From Cordilura impudica (lineage: Eukaryota; Arthropoda; Insecta; Diptera; Scathophagidae), in NCBI GenBank assembly GCA_963682025.1, contig OY821518.1, forward strand, positions 234,009,836 through 234,073,835: DNA of 64,000 nt. The letters run 5' to 3'. This document shows positions 1-10,554 of the stretch, piece after piece. Below the pieces are notes generated by a model. That model ran no database searches. It saw only the letters and a program-made list of their open reading frames with translations, and was not told where the DNA came from. How positions within the stretch are numbered: position 1 is the first letter of the stretch; each line of letters begins with the position of its first letter. The position numbers were made by a program, and so were the translations under genes.

Positions 1-550
1 GGAAGGAAACACAAATGATGGAAATACTGCAAGGAGATTTTTTTTCCGATCCGGAAACTGCAGCATCTATCACAGGTGTAGATCATGAATTAATAAGACG
101 ATTCAAAATCATATTACAAGTTCTAGCATGCAGCAGAAAGATAAATGCAAAAAAATTTGGAAAGTACGCCAATAAAACAGCTATACTTTATAATGAAAAA
201 TACTCTTGGAGATATATGCCATCCACAGTTTATAAAATTTTGTACCATGGGGAACAAATAATTCAAAACAATATGCTACCAATAGGAGATCTATCTGAAG
301 AAGCGCAAGAAAAAAGGAAGAAGGACTACAGATTCACAGATTCTTTCGCGAGCACAACACAAGGAAAATGTCCAGATATTGTACTAATTAAGACCTTATC
401 ACTATTTTGTTGTGCACTTTAGATCCATATATGTCCAACATTTGTCAAAAATGGAAAACTACCTCTATTGAATTAGACGAAGAAGCTAAACAACTTCTAG
501 AAGATGAAAATCAAGGCTATTTAGAAGAAATTTTTACTAAAATTGATTGA
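1..550 (+). pseudogene. Transib transposase, C-terminal fragment
   Basis: The reading frame from 15 to 422 resembles the C-terminal part of Transib/RAG1-like transposases. It parallels the better preserved copy at 14522-15053: an ITG(V/I)D segment, then YANKTA, then PSTVYKILYHG, then the block LPIGDLSEEAQE. By family knowledge that last block carries the third catalytic acid, the Glu equivalent to the RAG1 active-site Glu. After a frame break near 350 the homology resumes in another frame (DPYMSN onward) and ends at a stop at 548-550. The upstream DNTARRFF-like text just before 60 is also frame-shifted. The element is cut off by the window start, so the catalytic Asp residues are not visible. 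It differs from the second copy at many residues, so it is a separate Transib lineage or an old copy. Confidence 0.75.
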
Positions 551-1360
551 TTTGAAGTACTTTTTCATTACACTAACAATAAGTTACACTTTTTTTTATA
601 TAGTTAAAAAATTTTCTTGATTTAAAAATTATATATTTTGTAAATTTACAATAAAAATTGTTATATTTCATAAATTTACCATAAAAATTGTTGTAGAAAT
701 ATTTAAAAAGACAATAAAAAAAAATTTAACTAAAGCAAAAACATACGAGTTTTTCATTGAAACTTCTCTATCTTGAACCAATATAAGGTAACTTTTACGT
801 TCGCTGCTTAATAAATTATATTTTAACTCGGGATCTTTCAAAAAAAAAAAAAAAAAACAACCTTTGGCCCTTGTGCACATTAGGACTAAAAAGTTTACGG
901 GGGCCAAAGTTTGGCATTTTCTGAAAAAATTAACTTAAAAAATTGTTAAAAAGTATAGTTGTAAAATTAACTGAAAAAATAAGACATTATATTAAAAAAA
1001 ACCTGTTTTTACCTTTTAACACTTCACTTTTGTACTAAAATTCAACTACAAATGAAAATGTATTTTATGACTCACTCCGGTGATTTGAAAGGAATGGTTA
1101 AATTTAAAAAATAAAAATTTTATATAAATTTCAAAGATATCAAATTTTCTATAAAAATTTCCAAACGTTTTGTGAAATTTGACCATTCATCTAAAATTCG
1201 TACATAATCAAAAGATTATGGATAAAAAAACAAAGTTAAATCAATTTATTAATATTTTACTTCTCTTTTATTTCCTCTTTTCGTAACGAGTAAGAAAATT
1301 AGAAATATTTACACTATCGAAATAAATTTCTAAATGGAATTATTTCAATCACGACTGCGA
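551..1360. other. AT-rich non-coding stretch
   Basis: No credible coding frame is seen. It contains runs of A and T and a repeated phrase TTTACCATAAAAATTG (around 640-690). The first part may be the 3' non-coding end of the Transib fragment upstream, but no terminal repeat could be recognised. Confidence 0.5.
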
Positions 1361-1364
1361 AAAT

Positions 1365-1615
1365 AAAGCCCCTGGAAATCAACATTCAACGAGTTATTGG
1401 CGAAATACGACCGTAAATGCTGCGGTAAATGTGTGAAATTGGATTTCCAGATTGCGCCATGTATGCGCCAGCCGTGGGCCATCTCAATTCATATTTGAAA
1501 ATTAATGGCACAAAATTATCTATCCAATAAAGCCAGTTTAATGGGTATTAAAAATATTTTTCTTTGCCTTATATTAGTTTAAAGTTCTGTAACTCTAAAA
1601 AAAAACACTGGATTT
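1365..1615 (+). mobile_element. mariner 3' end remnant
   Basis: This stretch is closely similar to 40128-40365, the 3' end of the mariner element at 37778-40369. Shared phrases are GGAAATCAACATTC, GAGTTATTGGCGAAATACG and AAAGTTCTGTAACTCTAAAAA. In protein terms it covers the C-terminal tail LEINIRRVI then VCENW of a DD34D-type transposase, now broken. The end is the A-rich terminal inverted repeat (CTCTAAAAAAAAACAC). The 5' part of the element is absent, so this is a truncated remnant. Confidence 0.7.
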
Positions 1616-1859
1616 GAATCTTACGATAATTTAGTTGATGAGATAGATTTTATTTTGAATCGACGCAAAAAGTGATTGTGAGTCGATCGGTAAAACTTGT
1701 CAGAAATCGAGCCACATTTTGTACTGAAACGTTTTAATCTGAGCAACTTTTACATCTAACTAATATAATGGATGGTATTTGAAGAAATGTAGATCTAAAG
1801 TAATATTTTTATAGAAAAATACTAAATTCTTAACAAATTTTCCTCCTTGAAAATACTAA

Positions 1860-2882
1860 CAAGTAAGAAAATTATAGCCGGTCTAGACCGACTATACGAT
1901 ACCCTATAATATTCGTTTCGAAATCCTATCTCTTCGGTTCAACTAATAAGCTATCGAAATTAAACCAAAGTTGACTGGCATTGATATTAATTTTTGATGT
2001 GTAAACATCTATACGCTCGGGGGGTAAAAATCTATTTCACAATACAATCACAAAAACAGCGTAAGGGAAAAACGGTGTGAGGTATATGTTAGTGTATTGG
2101 TGCAAAGATTATGATTTAAATTTATTTAGCTGATTCAACAACCAACAGAAAGCGCCATGAATGTATAGCAAACAACTGTATAGTATAACAACCATAGCAG
2201 TTGCTTGCTATACATAGATGGCGCTTACTATTTGATTTTAATTGATGTGTAAATTGATGTTTACACATCTCCCCTGTGATCGGACTCACATAGTTTTTTT
2301 CCTTCGGATATCAAAAATTTCATATCGGATGCTATGTTCGTACGGGGACTAGGTCAAAATATGGACCGATCCTGAGTATATTTGGCAATGTTACTTATTT
2401 TTTTGAGAAAAATCTGTGCAATATTTTTTTTTTTTTTTTATAGATTGTGACTACGAATTGTCCTATAGGGTTTATTTCTGGACTACTGATATATGGATGT
2501 TATAAATATACACAGCCAGCCCAATGTGAATCTATATGATAATTTGGATATTATGGCAATTTAAGTCGATCTCATAGGGGTCATTTGCATGGGTACTAGG
2601 TCTGAACATGAAGCGATTTTCACCAATTTCAATAGCGTTCAACCTATGGCCGATAGAAGCTATACAATAAAGTTCATCAAAATATATTCATATTTGTGAC
2701 CTGTAGTTTAATTACAAGGTTTTCATGGACACACAGACGGACGGACAGATGGACATCGCTAAATCGACTCAGAAAGTGATTCTGCGTCGATCGGTATAAT
2801 AAAAGATGGCTCTAGGTCAAATATTTTTACAAACATCAGCACAAAGTCACTATACCCTGACCATATACTGGTATAGGGTATA
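1860..2882 (-). mobile_element. DINE-1/Helentron-like repeat (copy a)
   Basis: One end (1860-1905) has a hairpin-forming AGTCGGTCTAGACCGGCT-type sequence on the minus strand followed by ATAATTTTCTTACTTG. The other end reads TATACCC on the minus strand at 2876-2882. A GTCY-type core (complement of CAGACGGACGGACAG) lies at 2733-2750. These three traits are known for the DINE-1/mini-me class of non-autonomous Helentrons in flies. Copies with the same hairpin tail occur at 26540-27100 and 54262-55048. No coding capacity is visible. A small inverted-repeat insertion lies within it. Confidence 0.65.
1993..2269. repeat. small inverted-repeat insertion inside DINE copy a
   Basis: TTGATGTGTAAACATCT near 1993-2010 is matched in inverted sense by TTGATGTTTACACATCTC near 2251-2269. 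Between them are direct and inverted copies of AGATGGCGCT/AGCGCCAT and GTATAGCAAAC. The layout suggests a short foldback or MITE insertion, but no target duplication was resolved. Confidence 0.4.
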
Positions 2883-3233
2883 GAAATGTTGAGCTAGTTT
2901 TTATTGTTATCAAAGGCCGTTGCTACCCCTTTTATCTATGGGGTAAAGTTTTATTTGTCTTTTTTTTTGCGAAACAGTAAGTTTGCTTTACATTTTATGC
3001 GGATTTTTTATCTTTCACTTGAAATCGAAATATTTTTTTTTTTTTTTAGCTGGTAAACATATTTGTTTTTTTAGCTTTGACATTGATAAATGTGTTCTCA
3101 TTTTCAGCCGAGTTTAGTGCAGGTACTTAATTATTTTCCAGGGAATTTACTTACGCACCTATTAAATGTTAAACAAATAGAATTATAAATAAAAGAGATT
3201 TTTTTGTATGTCGTTACACATGTCGTTCGCGAG

Positions 3234-3342
3234 AATTGATTTAAGTGAAAAAAAAAATAAAGAAATAAATAAAAATTTAAATTCCTTAAAGTATGATTTA
3301 GTTATAAAGTATGACTTAGTTATAATCAGAGCATTGATTTAA
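3234..3342. repeat. left copy of the imperfect repeat flanking the piggyBac
   Basis: The text TTAAGTGAAAAAA, then ATAAAGAAATAAA, then CTTAAAGTATGAT at 3239-3297 recurs immediately to the right of the piggyBac element (7992-8045). Before insertion the site would have been a tandem pair with a period near 105 bp, and the element used the TTAA at the start of the second unit. Confidence 0.6.
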
Positions 3343-3356
3343 CCCATTTGGCGCCG

Positions 3357-3376
3357 GTGTACTCAATTGAGTACAC
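3357..3376. promoter_or_regulatory. subterminal palindrome of the piggyBac (left, outer)
   Basis: GTGTACTCAATTGAGTACAC is a perfect palindrome 14 bp inside the left terminus. Related copies occur at 3705-3722 and 7840-7857. Repetition at both ends suggests transposase-binding sites; that role is inferred. Confidence 0.6.
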
Positions 3377-3704
3377 CTTAACATTATGTGAAATTTTTAA
3401 AATTTTTAAAGCTTTTGGTTTTTTTTGCGTTTTAAGCTTAAAAGTATCCCGCACCTCGTTAAAATAACAAAAAAAAAAAAAGTTTGGTATATACATATCA
3501 ACTATCACAAATGGACTCTTGAACTTATACAAAATTGGTGTGGCGAGATAAACTCAGATTTTCCATTTTTTTTTTGCTTTTACTGTATTGCAATTTTCTT
3601 TATTTTTTTAGTTTTCTAAAGGCAAGTATTTCTATTTATAAAATATGTAAAAAAAAAATGGTCTGCCATTTCCTTTTACAAAGTTATCGTATTTTAAATA
3701 CAAC

Positions 3705-3722
3705 TGTACTCAATTGAGTACA
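3705..3722. promoter_or_regulatory. subterminal palindrome of the piggyBac (left, inner)
   Basis: TGTACTCAATTGAGTACA repeats the outer left palindrome exactly over 18 bp, about 350 bp further in and upstream of the transposase start. Confidence 0.6.
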
Positions 3723-5365
3723 ACGGCGGAATCCATATAAAAATTGTGGCATCACTGTTATGTTTACAGAAATGCATACTTGCGTGTTTCTGCAATACAT
3801 ACTTACGTGTTTATCTATGTAACAAGGGGATTCCCAAAATATCAATTCTACTGGTAGTGACTGATTTGAAAAAAGCTGTTTAGTGTTAGATTAAACATTT
3901 ATAAGTTGTGTTGAGACTATAAGGTTAGGGCACAAAAGTTATTTACGATGAGTTCTAAACGCTTTAAAGTTTGTAATGGTTTCAAAGGATTAGAAGAAGC
4001 TGTTAACGCAATATTGGAAGATAGTGACAGTGATTCTTTATATGATTTCGCAATCATTCCGCCGGAGCCGAGTGTTTTATCAGATGAAGAAGAAAGTGGT
4101 GATGAGATCATGGTAGCTGACAACTTGCCGAGAGATGTGCCAGGTAACATTGAGGTGTTTAGACGCAACAATAACATAATTCTAAGTGATGACAATGACA
4201 GTAGCGATGATGAACCGTTGACCGGAAAGGTAAAGAGAAGCCGCAGTCAACTACCAGCGTAGCGTAAGTGCTTACCAACATATTCTTCAACATCTCGGGT
4301 ATCGACTGATGTGCCCGAAAGACAAGAAGACGTAAATAAGTTGTTTAGTAATCTCAACCCAGTACAAGTATTCAAAAAAATATTTGATGAAGAAGTGATT
4401 ATCAGCAATACAATTATATATGCTAATCAAAATAATAGACATCACTTTCAACTTGACCCCGTCGACTTAAAAAAAATTATGGGTGTACTGATATTCTCTG
4501 GGTATCACAAATTACCCAGAGAGGATTTATACTGGTCTTACGATGAGGATGTTGGCATAGAAATGGTATCAAATTCCATGTCTAGGCAAAGATATCGAGA
4601 TATCAAAAAGAATCTTCATCTTGTGAACAATGACGAAGCTGACACTACTAGGGACAAAATGTTTAAAGTTCGGCCATTAGCTGATGTAATAATGAAGAAA
4701 TTTCTTCAGTGGGGAGTATTCCACGAGCATATTTCCATTGATGAGTCGATGGTAAAATATTTTGGTCATCATCCTACTAAGCAGTTTATACGTGGAAAAC
4801 CAGTACGATTTGGCTTTAAGAACTGGGTGGCAGCTAGTTCTACCGGATATTGCTATACTTTCGATTTTTATTGTGGAAAATCGGAGGAAAATTATACTGA
4901 TCCCTTAGGGTCAAGAGTAGTAAAAAACTTGCTTGAGAAAATGGAGACTGACTCAGCATCGCATGAAGTATTTTTTGATAACTTTTTTACTAGTTATAAT
5001 CTCATGGTAGATCTCAAGGAAAAAGGATTTCGTGCCACTGGAACCATTAGAGAGAACAGAACAAAAAAGTGTCCATTGAGAAGTACGAAAGAAATGAAAA
5101 TGAAAGCAAAATGAAATTCTTTTGGTAAAATGGAAAGACAATAGCGTCTGTACAATGGCAACAAACTATGACACAGTTGAGCCATTAGGAGCTATAAAAC
5201 GTTGGTCTTCTACACAACGAAAAAAAAATTGATGCCAACATACCAAAGGAGTTTCAGTCTTATAATAAACATATAGGAGGAGTAGATGAACTAGGTCAAT
5301 CCATTTCACTCTACAGAATTGCCATTCGCGGTAAGAAATGGTGGTGGGCATTGTTTACCTATATA

Positions 5366-7526
5366 CAGGCGTTTCCCGATTTAACGAGTATTCGTTTTTA
5401 CGAGAACTCGATATAACGAGCACCCAAATTTCTTCTATTGAGTACCTTAAATAACGAGATTTTTGACACTGGAGTACTCGAATTAACGAGCAAAATTACA
5501 TATTTTTGTTTACCAGTTTAAATAATAACGTACGTTCCTAAAACGGGGAATCACATAAAAAAAGAAAAAACAAAATAGAGAATAGCCAAATATTACATAG
5601 TAAAACGCAAAAACAAAAAAGAGAATAGCAAAATATTACATATGTAGTAGAAACGCCGTTTCTTTAAAAACATGTGCTAATAAATTTTTCGCATCATCAG
5701 TTCATTCGTGTAAAGTGTAATAAAAAAAAATTAGTGCCAGAAAACGATTAGATTTAAAGACAAAATTAACAATTATTGATCTCCATAAGAAGGGAAAACG
5801 TGTTGCAGATCTTTGTACCGAATTTCGGTTAAAATCATCAACTGTATGCACAATTTTAAAAAATAAAGATAAACCTCTAAGAAAAGAAAAGCCGTGAAGC
5901 CTGGTGAATTCCCAAACATGGAGAAAAAGCTGTATTCTTGGTTTCTGACACAACGAAACGCTGATATTCCCGTCACAGGAGCCATAATAAAGCAAAAAGC
6001 TAAAGACTTACACAAAAGGCTGTATGATGGAAATTTTAACGCGAGTCATGGTTGGCTTACTCGTTTTAAACAGAGATTTGGCATACGGCTTTTGAAGCAA
6101 TGTGGTGAAAAATTGTCAGCCGATTGGACACAAGTAAAGCCATTTAAGAAGCATTTTAAGGAACTCATCGCTGTGAACGCTTTATCAAAGGATGCAATAT
6201 TTAATGCTGACGAAACAGGGTTATTTTGGAAAGTTTTACCGGATAAAACATACGTGTGCAATGATGAAAAAAATGCTTCTGGAAGAAAAGTATCGAAAGA
6301 GAGAGCGACTGTGCTATTGTGCAGCAACGCTAGTGGCACCAAAAAGATTAAGCCTTAGGTTATAGGCAAATCGCTATAACCACGGGCATTCCTCAACAAA
6401 ATTGTTCCAGTTCATTATGCCGCCTCACAGACCGCTTGGATGACTTACAGCATATTTAAGGACTGGTTTTTCGAAAAATTCATTCCTCAGGTAATTATCA
6501 CATAGAATTATGTTTTTAAAAAATTCAAAAATTATGCTTTTAACAGGTTGAACACTTTCTACGTGAAAAAAAATTGCCGCTTAAGGCCCTGTTGATTTTG
6601 GATAATGCACCATCTCACCCGCCGGCGGAAGACCTTTTCAAGGAAACAAGTGATGGCAAAATATGGGTTTCGTATATGCCACCAAATGTAACACCACTTT
6701 TGCAGCCTATGGACCAAAATGCAATTCGTTTGCTCAAGCTGCATTACAAAAACAGCCTAAATGTTTGAATAAGCTCCTTGAACCAGACGACCACTTTGAT
6801 GAAGAAGACGCTCTTCCCTTATCTTCGTATTTACGGCATGATGATGACACCTTGGCGATGAGAAATGGGGTGCAATTGTTAAACACAATTTTTCCAACGG
6901 TAATTTTAAATTGTAAATTTGTAAGGAGATCTTTGTTTACATATGTATGTACATATTTTCTTTTTATGTACATACATACTTTTTTAGGTTGAGTTTTCGA
7001 TCAGCGACTTTAACTTATGGATTGAGCGATCTGACGAATTTACCGGCAATATGGAAGAGAATGAAAATCAAATCGAGGAGGAAACTGAACATGAAGAGCC
7101 TAAAATTAAACATGTTGATGTCATAAAAAGCTTTGATGTGTGCATTAAATGGGCCAAACAAAATAATGTGGACTCTACAAAACTGATTGCTTTGACAGAG
7201 CTCCAGGAAGATGCAGTAAAAAGCAATTTAAGCCTTCCGAAAAAGCAAACAATTATTCGCAACTTTTTTAACTAAACTTTTTTTTTAATTTAACGTATTA
7301 CATAATTGATCTCAAAGAAATTGTTTTGAATTGTTTCTTTTAATTTTTTTTTTTTTTTTTTTTGCTTTAAACTATTTTTTTATAAATAAAAACCCTTTAA
7401 AAACACTATTTTATTTTCGTTTTTTGTAAAAAGAGGTCAATTTACTATGGTACTCGATTTACCGAAAAATTCGATTTAACGAGAATGGCTGACAACGATG
7501 GTGCTCGTTAAATCGGGAAACGCCTG
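5366..7526 (+). mobile_element. pogo/Tigger element nested in the piggyBac
   Basis: The termini CAGGCGTTTCCCGATTTAAC (from 5366) and its exact inverted copy ending at 7526 form a 23-bp perfect inverted repeat. It is flanked by TA on both sides (5364-5365 and 7527-7528), the pogo target duplication. Removing the element plus one TA restores the piggyBac transposase frame across the site, which dates it as the younger insertion. Length is 2161 bp. Additional subterminal copies of the CTCGAT/TAACGAG phrase occur at 5396-5410, 5470-5485 and 7450-7480. Confidence 0.93.
5730..7275 (+). pseudogene. pogo/Tigger (DDE_1) transposase, decayed, with introns
   Basis: A psq-type helix-turn-helix starts at 5733 (SARKRLDLKTK, then VADLCTEF); the expected ATG is replaced by ATT at 5730. 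A frameshift near 5893 leads into a CENP-B-type DNA-binding domain (KPGEFPNMEKKLYSWF, then HGWLTRFKQRFGI) and the first catalytic region FNADETGLFWKV. After a stop at 6356 a further segment (IVPVHYAASQTAWM) is in another frame. A likely 56-bp intron, GT 6491 to AG 6546, leads to LLILDNAPSHP and PPNVTPLLQPMDQN, which carry the second and third acids of the DDxD triad. Another frameshift follows near 6755, and a second likely intron (6900-6987) precedes the acidic tail ending at 7275. Confidence 0.87.
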
Positions 7527-7839
7527 TAATAGATATGGCAATTGCAAACGCTTGGCGGTTATATGTAATGAGTCATAACGATAGCATGGATCAACTTTTA
7601 TTCCGACGCTCCATTGCAAGGTACTATTTACGCCAAAACGAGCAAAATAAATCTCGACTTTCCTCTTCATTGGTCCTAGGACTACCCCAAGATGGTATAG
7701 GTCATTACCCCGAAAAGTTAAAAAAGCAATTAAGATGTGTTTTATGTCATGCAAGAGTTCGCTGGCAATGCAAGAAGTGTTTAAAAACATTATGCATTGA
7801 AAAAAAATGTTTTGAAAATTTTCACCTGTAACCCGCCAC

Positions 7840-7857
7840 TGTACTCAGTTTAGTACA
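7840..7857. promoter_or_regulatory. subterminal palindrome of the piggyBac (right)
   Basis: TGTACTCAGTTTAGTACA, two mismatches from the left-end palindromes, lies just after the transposase stop. It has the same relation to the right end as the left copies have to the left end. Confidence 0.55.
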
Positions 7858-8040
7858 CCCACCCTACTCCGCCCATTTATTTTTTTTTTTAATTTTTCAT
7901 ACTTTTATATTAATTTTGTATGTATACAATGAATAAAAAATAAACTTTTTTGTTAATTATCACTGCTAGTTTCATTTTGGCGGTTAATGGGTTAAGTGAA
8001 AAAAATATAAAGAAATAAAAAAATAAAATTTCTTAAAGTA

Positions 8041-8052
8041 TGATATATATAT

Positions 8053-8084
<32 letters not shown>

Positions 8085-8086
8085 TT
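8041..8086. repeat. (TA)n microsatellite
   Basis: An almost pure TA run with one AATA interruption, at the right flank of the piggyBac. Confidence 0.9.
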
Positions 8087-8089
8087 TGA

Positions 8090-10005
8090 CCTAAAAATAT
8101 ATTCCATAAAAAAATAAAAAGCCTTTTTTTCGGAGAAATATTGACTTTTTATATATATTTAAATAATTTACTTAACATGACTTTGTTTGTACATACAATT
8201 AAGTGTTAGGAACACGCAAAGGTTAACTGTTGTTGAAGGAAAAAAAAAAACAAATAAATAAAAACAACTACCAAAAAGTATGCGTCAGAAAGCCTAGAGG
8301 TATGCTATGTTCTAAAAACAGTTTTTGACATAGTCATATAAATTATCACGGTGTCTCAGTGTTTTGTTTTTATTGTTGTTTGTTTTAAGGTTTTATCAAA
8401 AGAATAAATTTCACATTTAACGTTGAAAAGAAAAAAAAAAAAAATTATAAAAATGTTTCAAAGGTTTCATAAAAGATTACAATTAACTTAACAACAAAAT
8501 TAGTAATTTAATTATGTTTTTAACAAATTTTTTTAAATCTATTTATTTTCTTTGTTTTAAATCAATTAACTTAGTCCTCATTTAGTTAACGAAAACAATC
8601 TTTAACCATCATGCTTTTCGCCTTGTTTGCCAATATAAACCATTTGACTAAAAGTGTAATTATTTCTATAGACAAACACTAAAGTTGCCTTAATTACCTT
8701 TTTAGAAACCTATAAAATCACTGATTACTTGTCAGCTTTTCCTTAAAATAATGAAACACATCCATATAAACTTGATAAGGGTGCGGTTTGAAAGCTGTTC
8801 TAAATAGCTTTTTTAACTGTTTAAACGGAAGTTAGTGTTTTTTTTTTACGCAAAATGGTCTTGGCTCTAATATGTTGTGTGCTGTGGTAAATGGTGAATT
8901 TCAACATAATTGGAGATAAAATTAATTGAAACACACGCACGCCATAGTGGGAAGGAATAAAATCAAACTAGTATCTTTAGAAACGTTTAAAACAAAATTG
9001 CGTTTTACACTTAAAAAGAAATGTAATTAACTTTAAAATAGCAATTCATAGCAATCGATGATTGAACATTTATTCACAACTGGATAAATCATTTATTTGT
9101 ATTTGAAAAAAGTTAAGAATTCAATTTGTCAATCGAATCGTTTAAAATTTGTTTGAAAAAAATTTTCGGGTAAACTTTAAAATTTGAGTTTTTCTATATA
9201 CATAAATTCAAAAGGAAATGCAAAAGATACAAAATGAGGTTGTATGGCCCTCATTTGCGTTTAAAAATAGTTTAGAATCAAAGCAATATATTTTTATAAA
9301 ATAAATTTTTTCGAGAATTTATAGATAGAATATGGCCCAAACACACTTTTGATGTATCTTTAAAATTAAGCGACATAATTTCATAACTTTTTTTAAATGT
9401 TTATTTGAAATTTTAAGTTTTTTCCTTTACTTTTTGAAGATGATATCGCGCAAGCGGGCGCCGACATTTTTAATAATTTAGGCTCTTTTTACCGCATTTT
9501 CACTCGTTCAGTCTTTGGGTCATAAGTTCGGATATTCCCGTTGAGTACTTTCTGTTTATGTAGGTTGTTGAGGTAGACCCGTGATTTCAAAAAACCTGAG
9601 CGGTCCAATCATAATATATTTCGACTGAAAATCGTCATTTGCGTTGTTCAGGTTTAGGAGAGCTTGACCATAGTTTAGACGAGATTGAGTGTCTGCGTAC
9701 AAGACCAGTTTATATAAGAGCCCAGTTTTTTTTTATAATTTTTTTTTTTATTTTTTTTATATTTTTTTTTTATTTTTTTTTATATTTTATTAGAATTATA
9801 AAATACAATAAATGTTATTATATTTTAAGAATATAAAATGAGTGTGAGCTACAAATTCTATAAAATTCTCATTGTTCTTGTAATATTTTTTTTTGCATTT
9901 TTCAATATTTTTAAATTGTTAAAAAAAAAAAATACGAATTAAAAAACACAACTCTGCTTTAAATTTGACCAGAAAAAATCATGTTTTAATCGTGTCATTT
10001 ACAAG
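8090..10005. other. AT-rich intergenic DNA, no gene seen
   Basis: Long A and T runs and stop codons in all frames. A poly-T/ATTTTTT block lies at 9725-9790. No protein motif or terminal repeat was recognised. Confidence 0.6.
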
Positions 10006-10009
10006 CGAG

Positions 10010-10190
10010 AAATTGTGATACACTATCTTCAATTGAAATTGAGAAAATTCCATTTTTTAATTGAAATTGAGAAAATTTTAATTAAAATAAAATAACAAAA
10101 GACTTCTTAAATTTTTTTGGTGAAGATTAATTAAAAATTTTTATTGAAAATTAATGAAAAAATTAAATTGAAATTGGGATTATGATAATA
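10010..10190. repeat. left arm of an inverted pair of short-repeat arrays
   Basis: Repeats of AATTGAAATTGAGAAAATT are visible at 10030-10082, with decayed copies to about 10185. The inverse motif AATTTTCTCAATTTC is arrayed at 11838-12030. Two inverted arrays of a short repeat resemble the arms of a foldback (FB-type) element. Confidence 0.5.
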
Positions 10191-10337
10191 GGAAATGAGC
10201 TATTTAAAAAAAAAAAAATTGAGATATGTTGTAAAACAAATTTCCTTTTTAAAAATTCACAATTTCATTAAAAAAAAAATTTTAATTCTAAAATAGAGGA
10301 CCCCTGCTGCTCCGCAGCATTATATTATATTATATTA

Positions 10338-10554
10338 ATTTTTATAATATAATACCAAAATTTGCCAAGAGAAGTTAACGTACAGTAATGCCAAAATATG
10401 CCATGAGAAGTTAACGTACAGTAAAAGTAAAGTTGATTGTCCACGCATAACTTTCCTCAAACCCAACGAATTTAAGCAGTTAATAGCTCAAAAGAAGGAG
10501 CTTGATCCATTGAGTGTTCCTAGACCTATGTCAACAGCCTACGTTAATTGGAAC
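10338..10554 (+). pseudogene. unidentified open reading fragment split by a hAT element
   Basis: An open frame of about 70 codons reads through two copies of a 14-residue unit (KIC(Q/H)EKLTYS, from a 42-bp tandem repeat), then PRITFLKPNEFKQLI, then DPLSVPRPMSTAYVNWN. The hAT target duplication falls inside the Asn-Trp-Asn codons. Beyond the hAT (from 11748) the frame would add about ten residues (SSYGGLREEKY) before a stop. I do not recognise the family. Composition is more protein-like than the surroundings and the frame is intact across the hAT scar, so it was coding or recently coding. It sits between two inverted short-repeat arms, so it could be cargo of a mobile element or an exon captured from the host. 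Confidence 0.45.

Larger units (their letters stand above)
3948..7831 (+). pseudogene. piggyBac-family transposase, disrupted
   Basis: The N-terminal acidic region starts at ATG 3948 (MSSKRFKVC). An in-frame TAG at 4260-4262 interrupts it, after which the same frame continues to 5114. The DDE-like core shows SIDESMVKYFG (first Asp, near 4735), FDNFFTSYN (second Asp, near 4976) and, after frameshifts near 5112 and 5228, HIGGVDELGQ (third Asp, near 5270-5300). A pogo element then splits the frame at TA 5364-5365; beyond it, from about 7528, the frame resumes in register and ends in a cysteine-rich tail (CVLCHARVRWQCKKC, then C, then H), the zinc-binding C-terminus typical of the family. All three catalytic Asp residues survive, yet one stop and two frameshifts make it non-functional. 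Confidence 0.9.
3343..7991 (+). mobile_element. piggyBac element, interrupted by a pogo element
   Basis: The element is bounded by TTAA at 3339-3342 and TTAA at 7992-7995, the target-site duplication diagnostic for piggyBac. The terminal inverted repeats start CCCATTTGGCG on the left and end GGCGGTTAATGGG on the right. Palindromes containing TGTACTCAATTGAGTACA lie close to both ends. The full span is 4.65 kb, but 2.16 kb of this is the nested pogo element at 5366-7526, leaving about 2.5 kb, a usual piggyBac length. The transposase is broken by a stop codon and two frameshifts, so the element is dead. Confidence 0.92.

Noticed and set aside
9639..9836. 65-aa frame at 9639
   Set aside because: The second half is a Phe/Ile run from poly-T; the first half has no motif.
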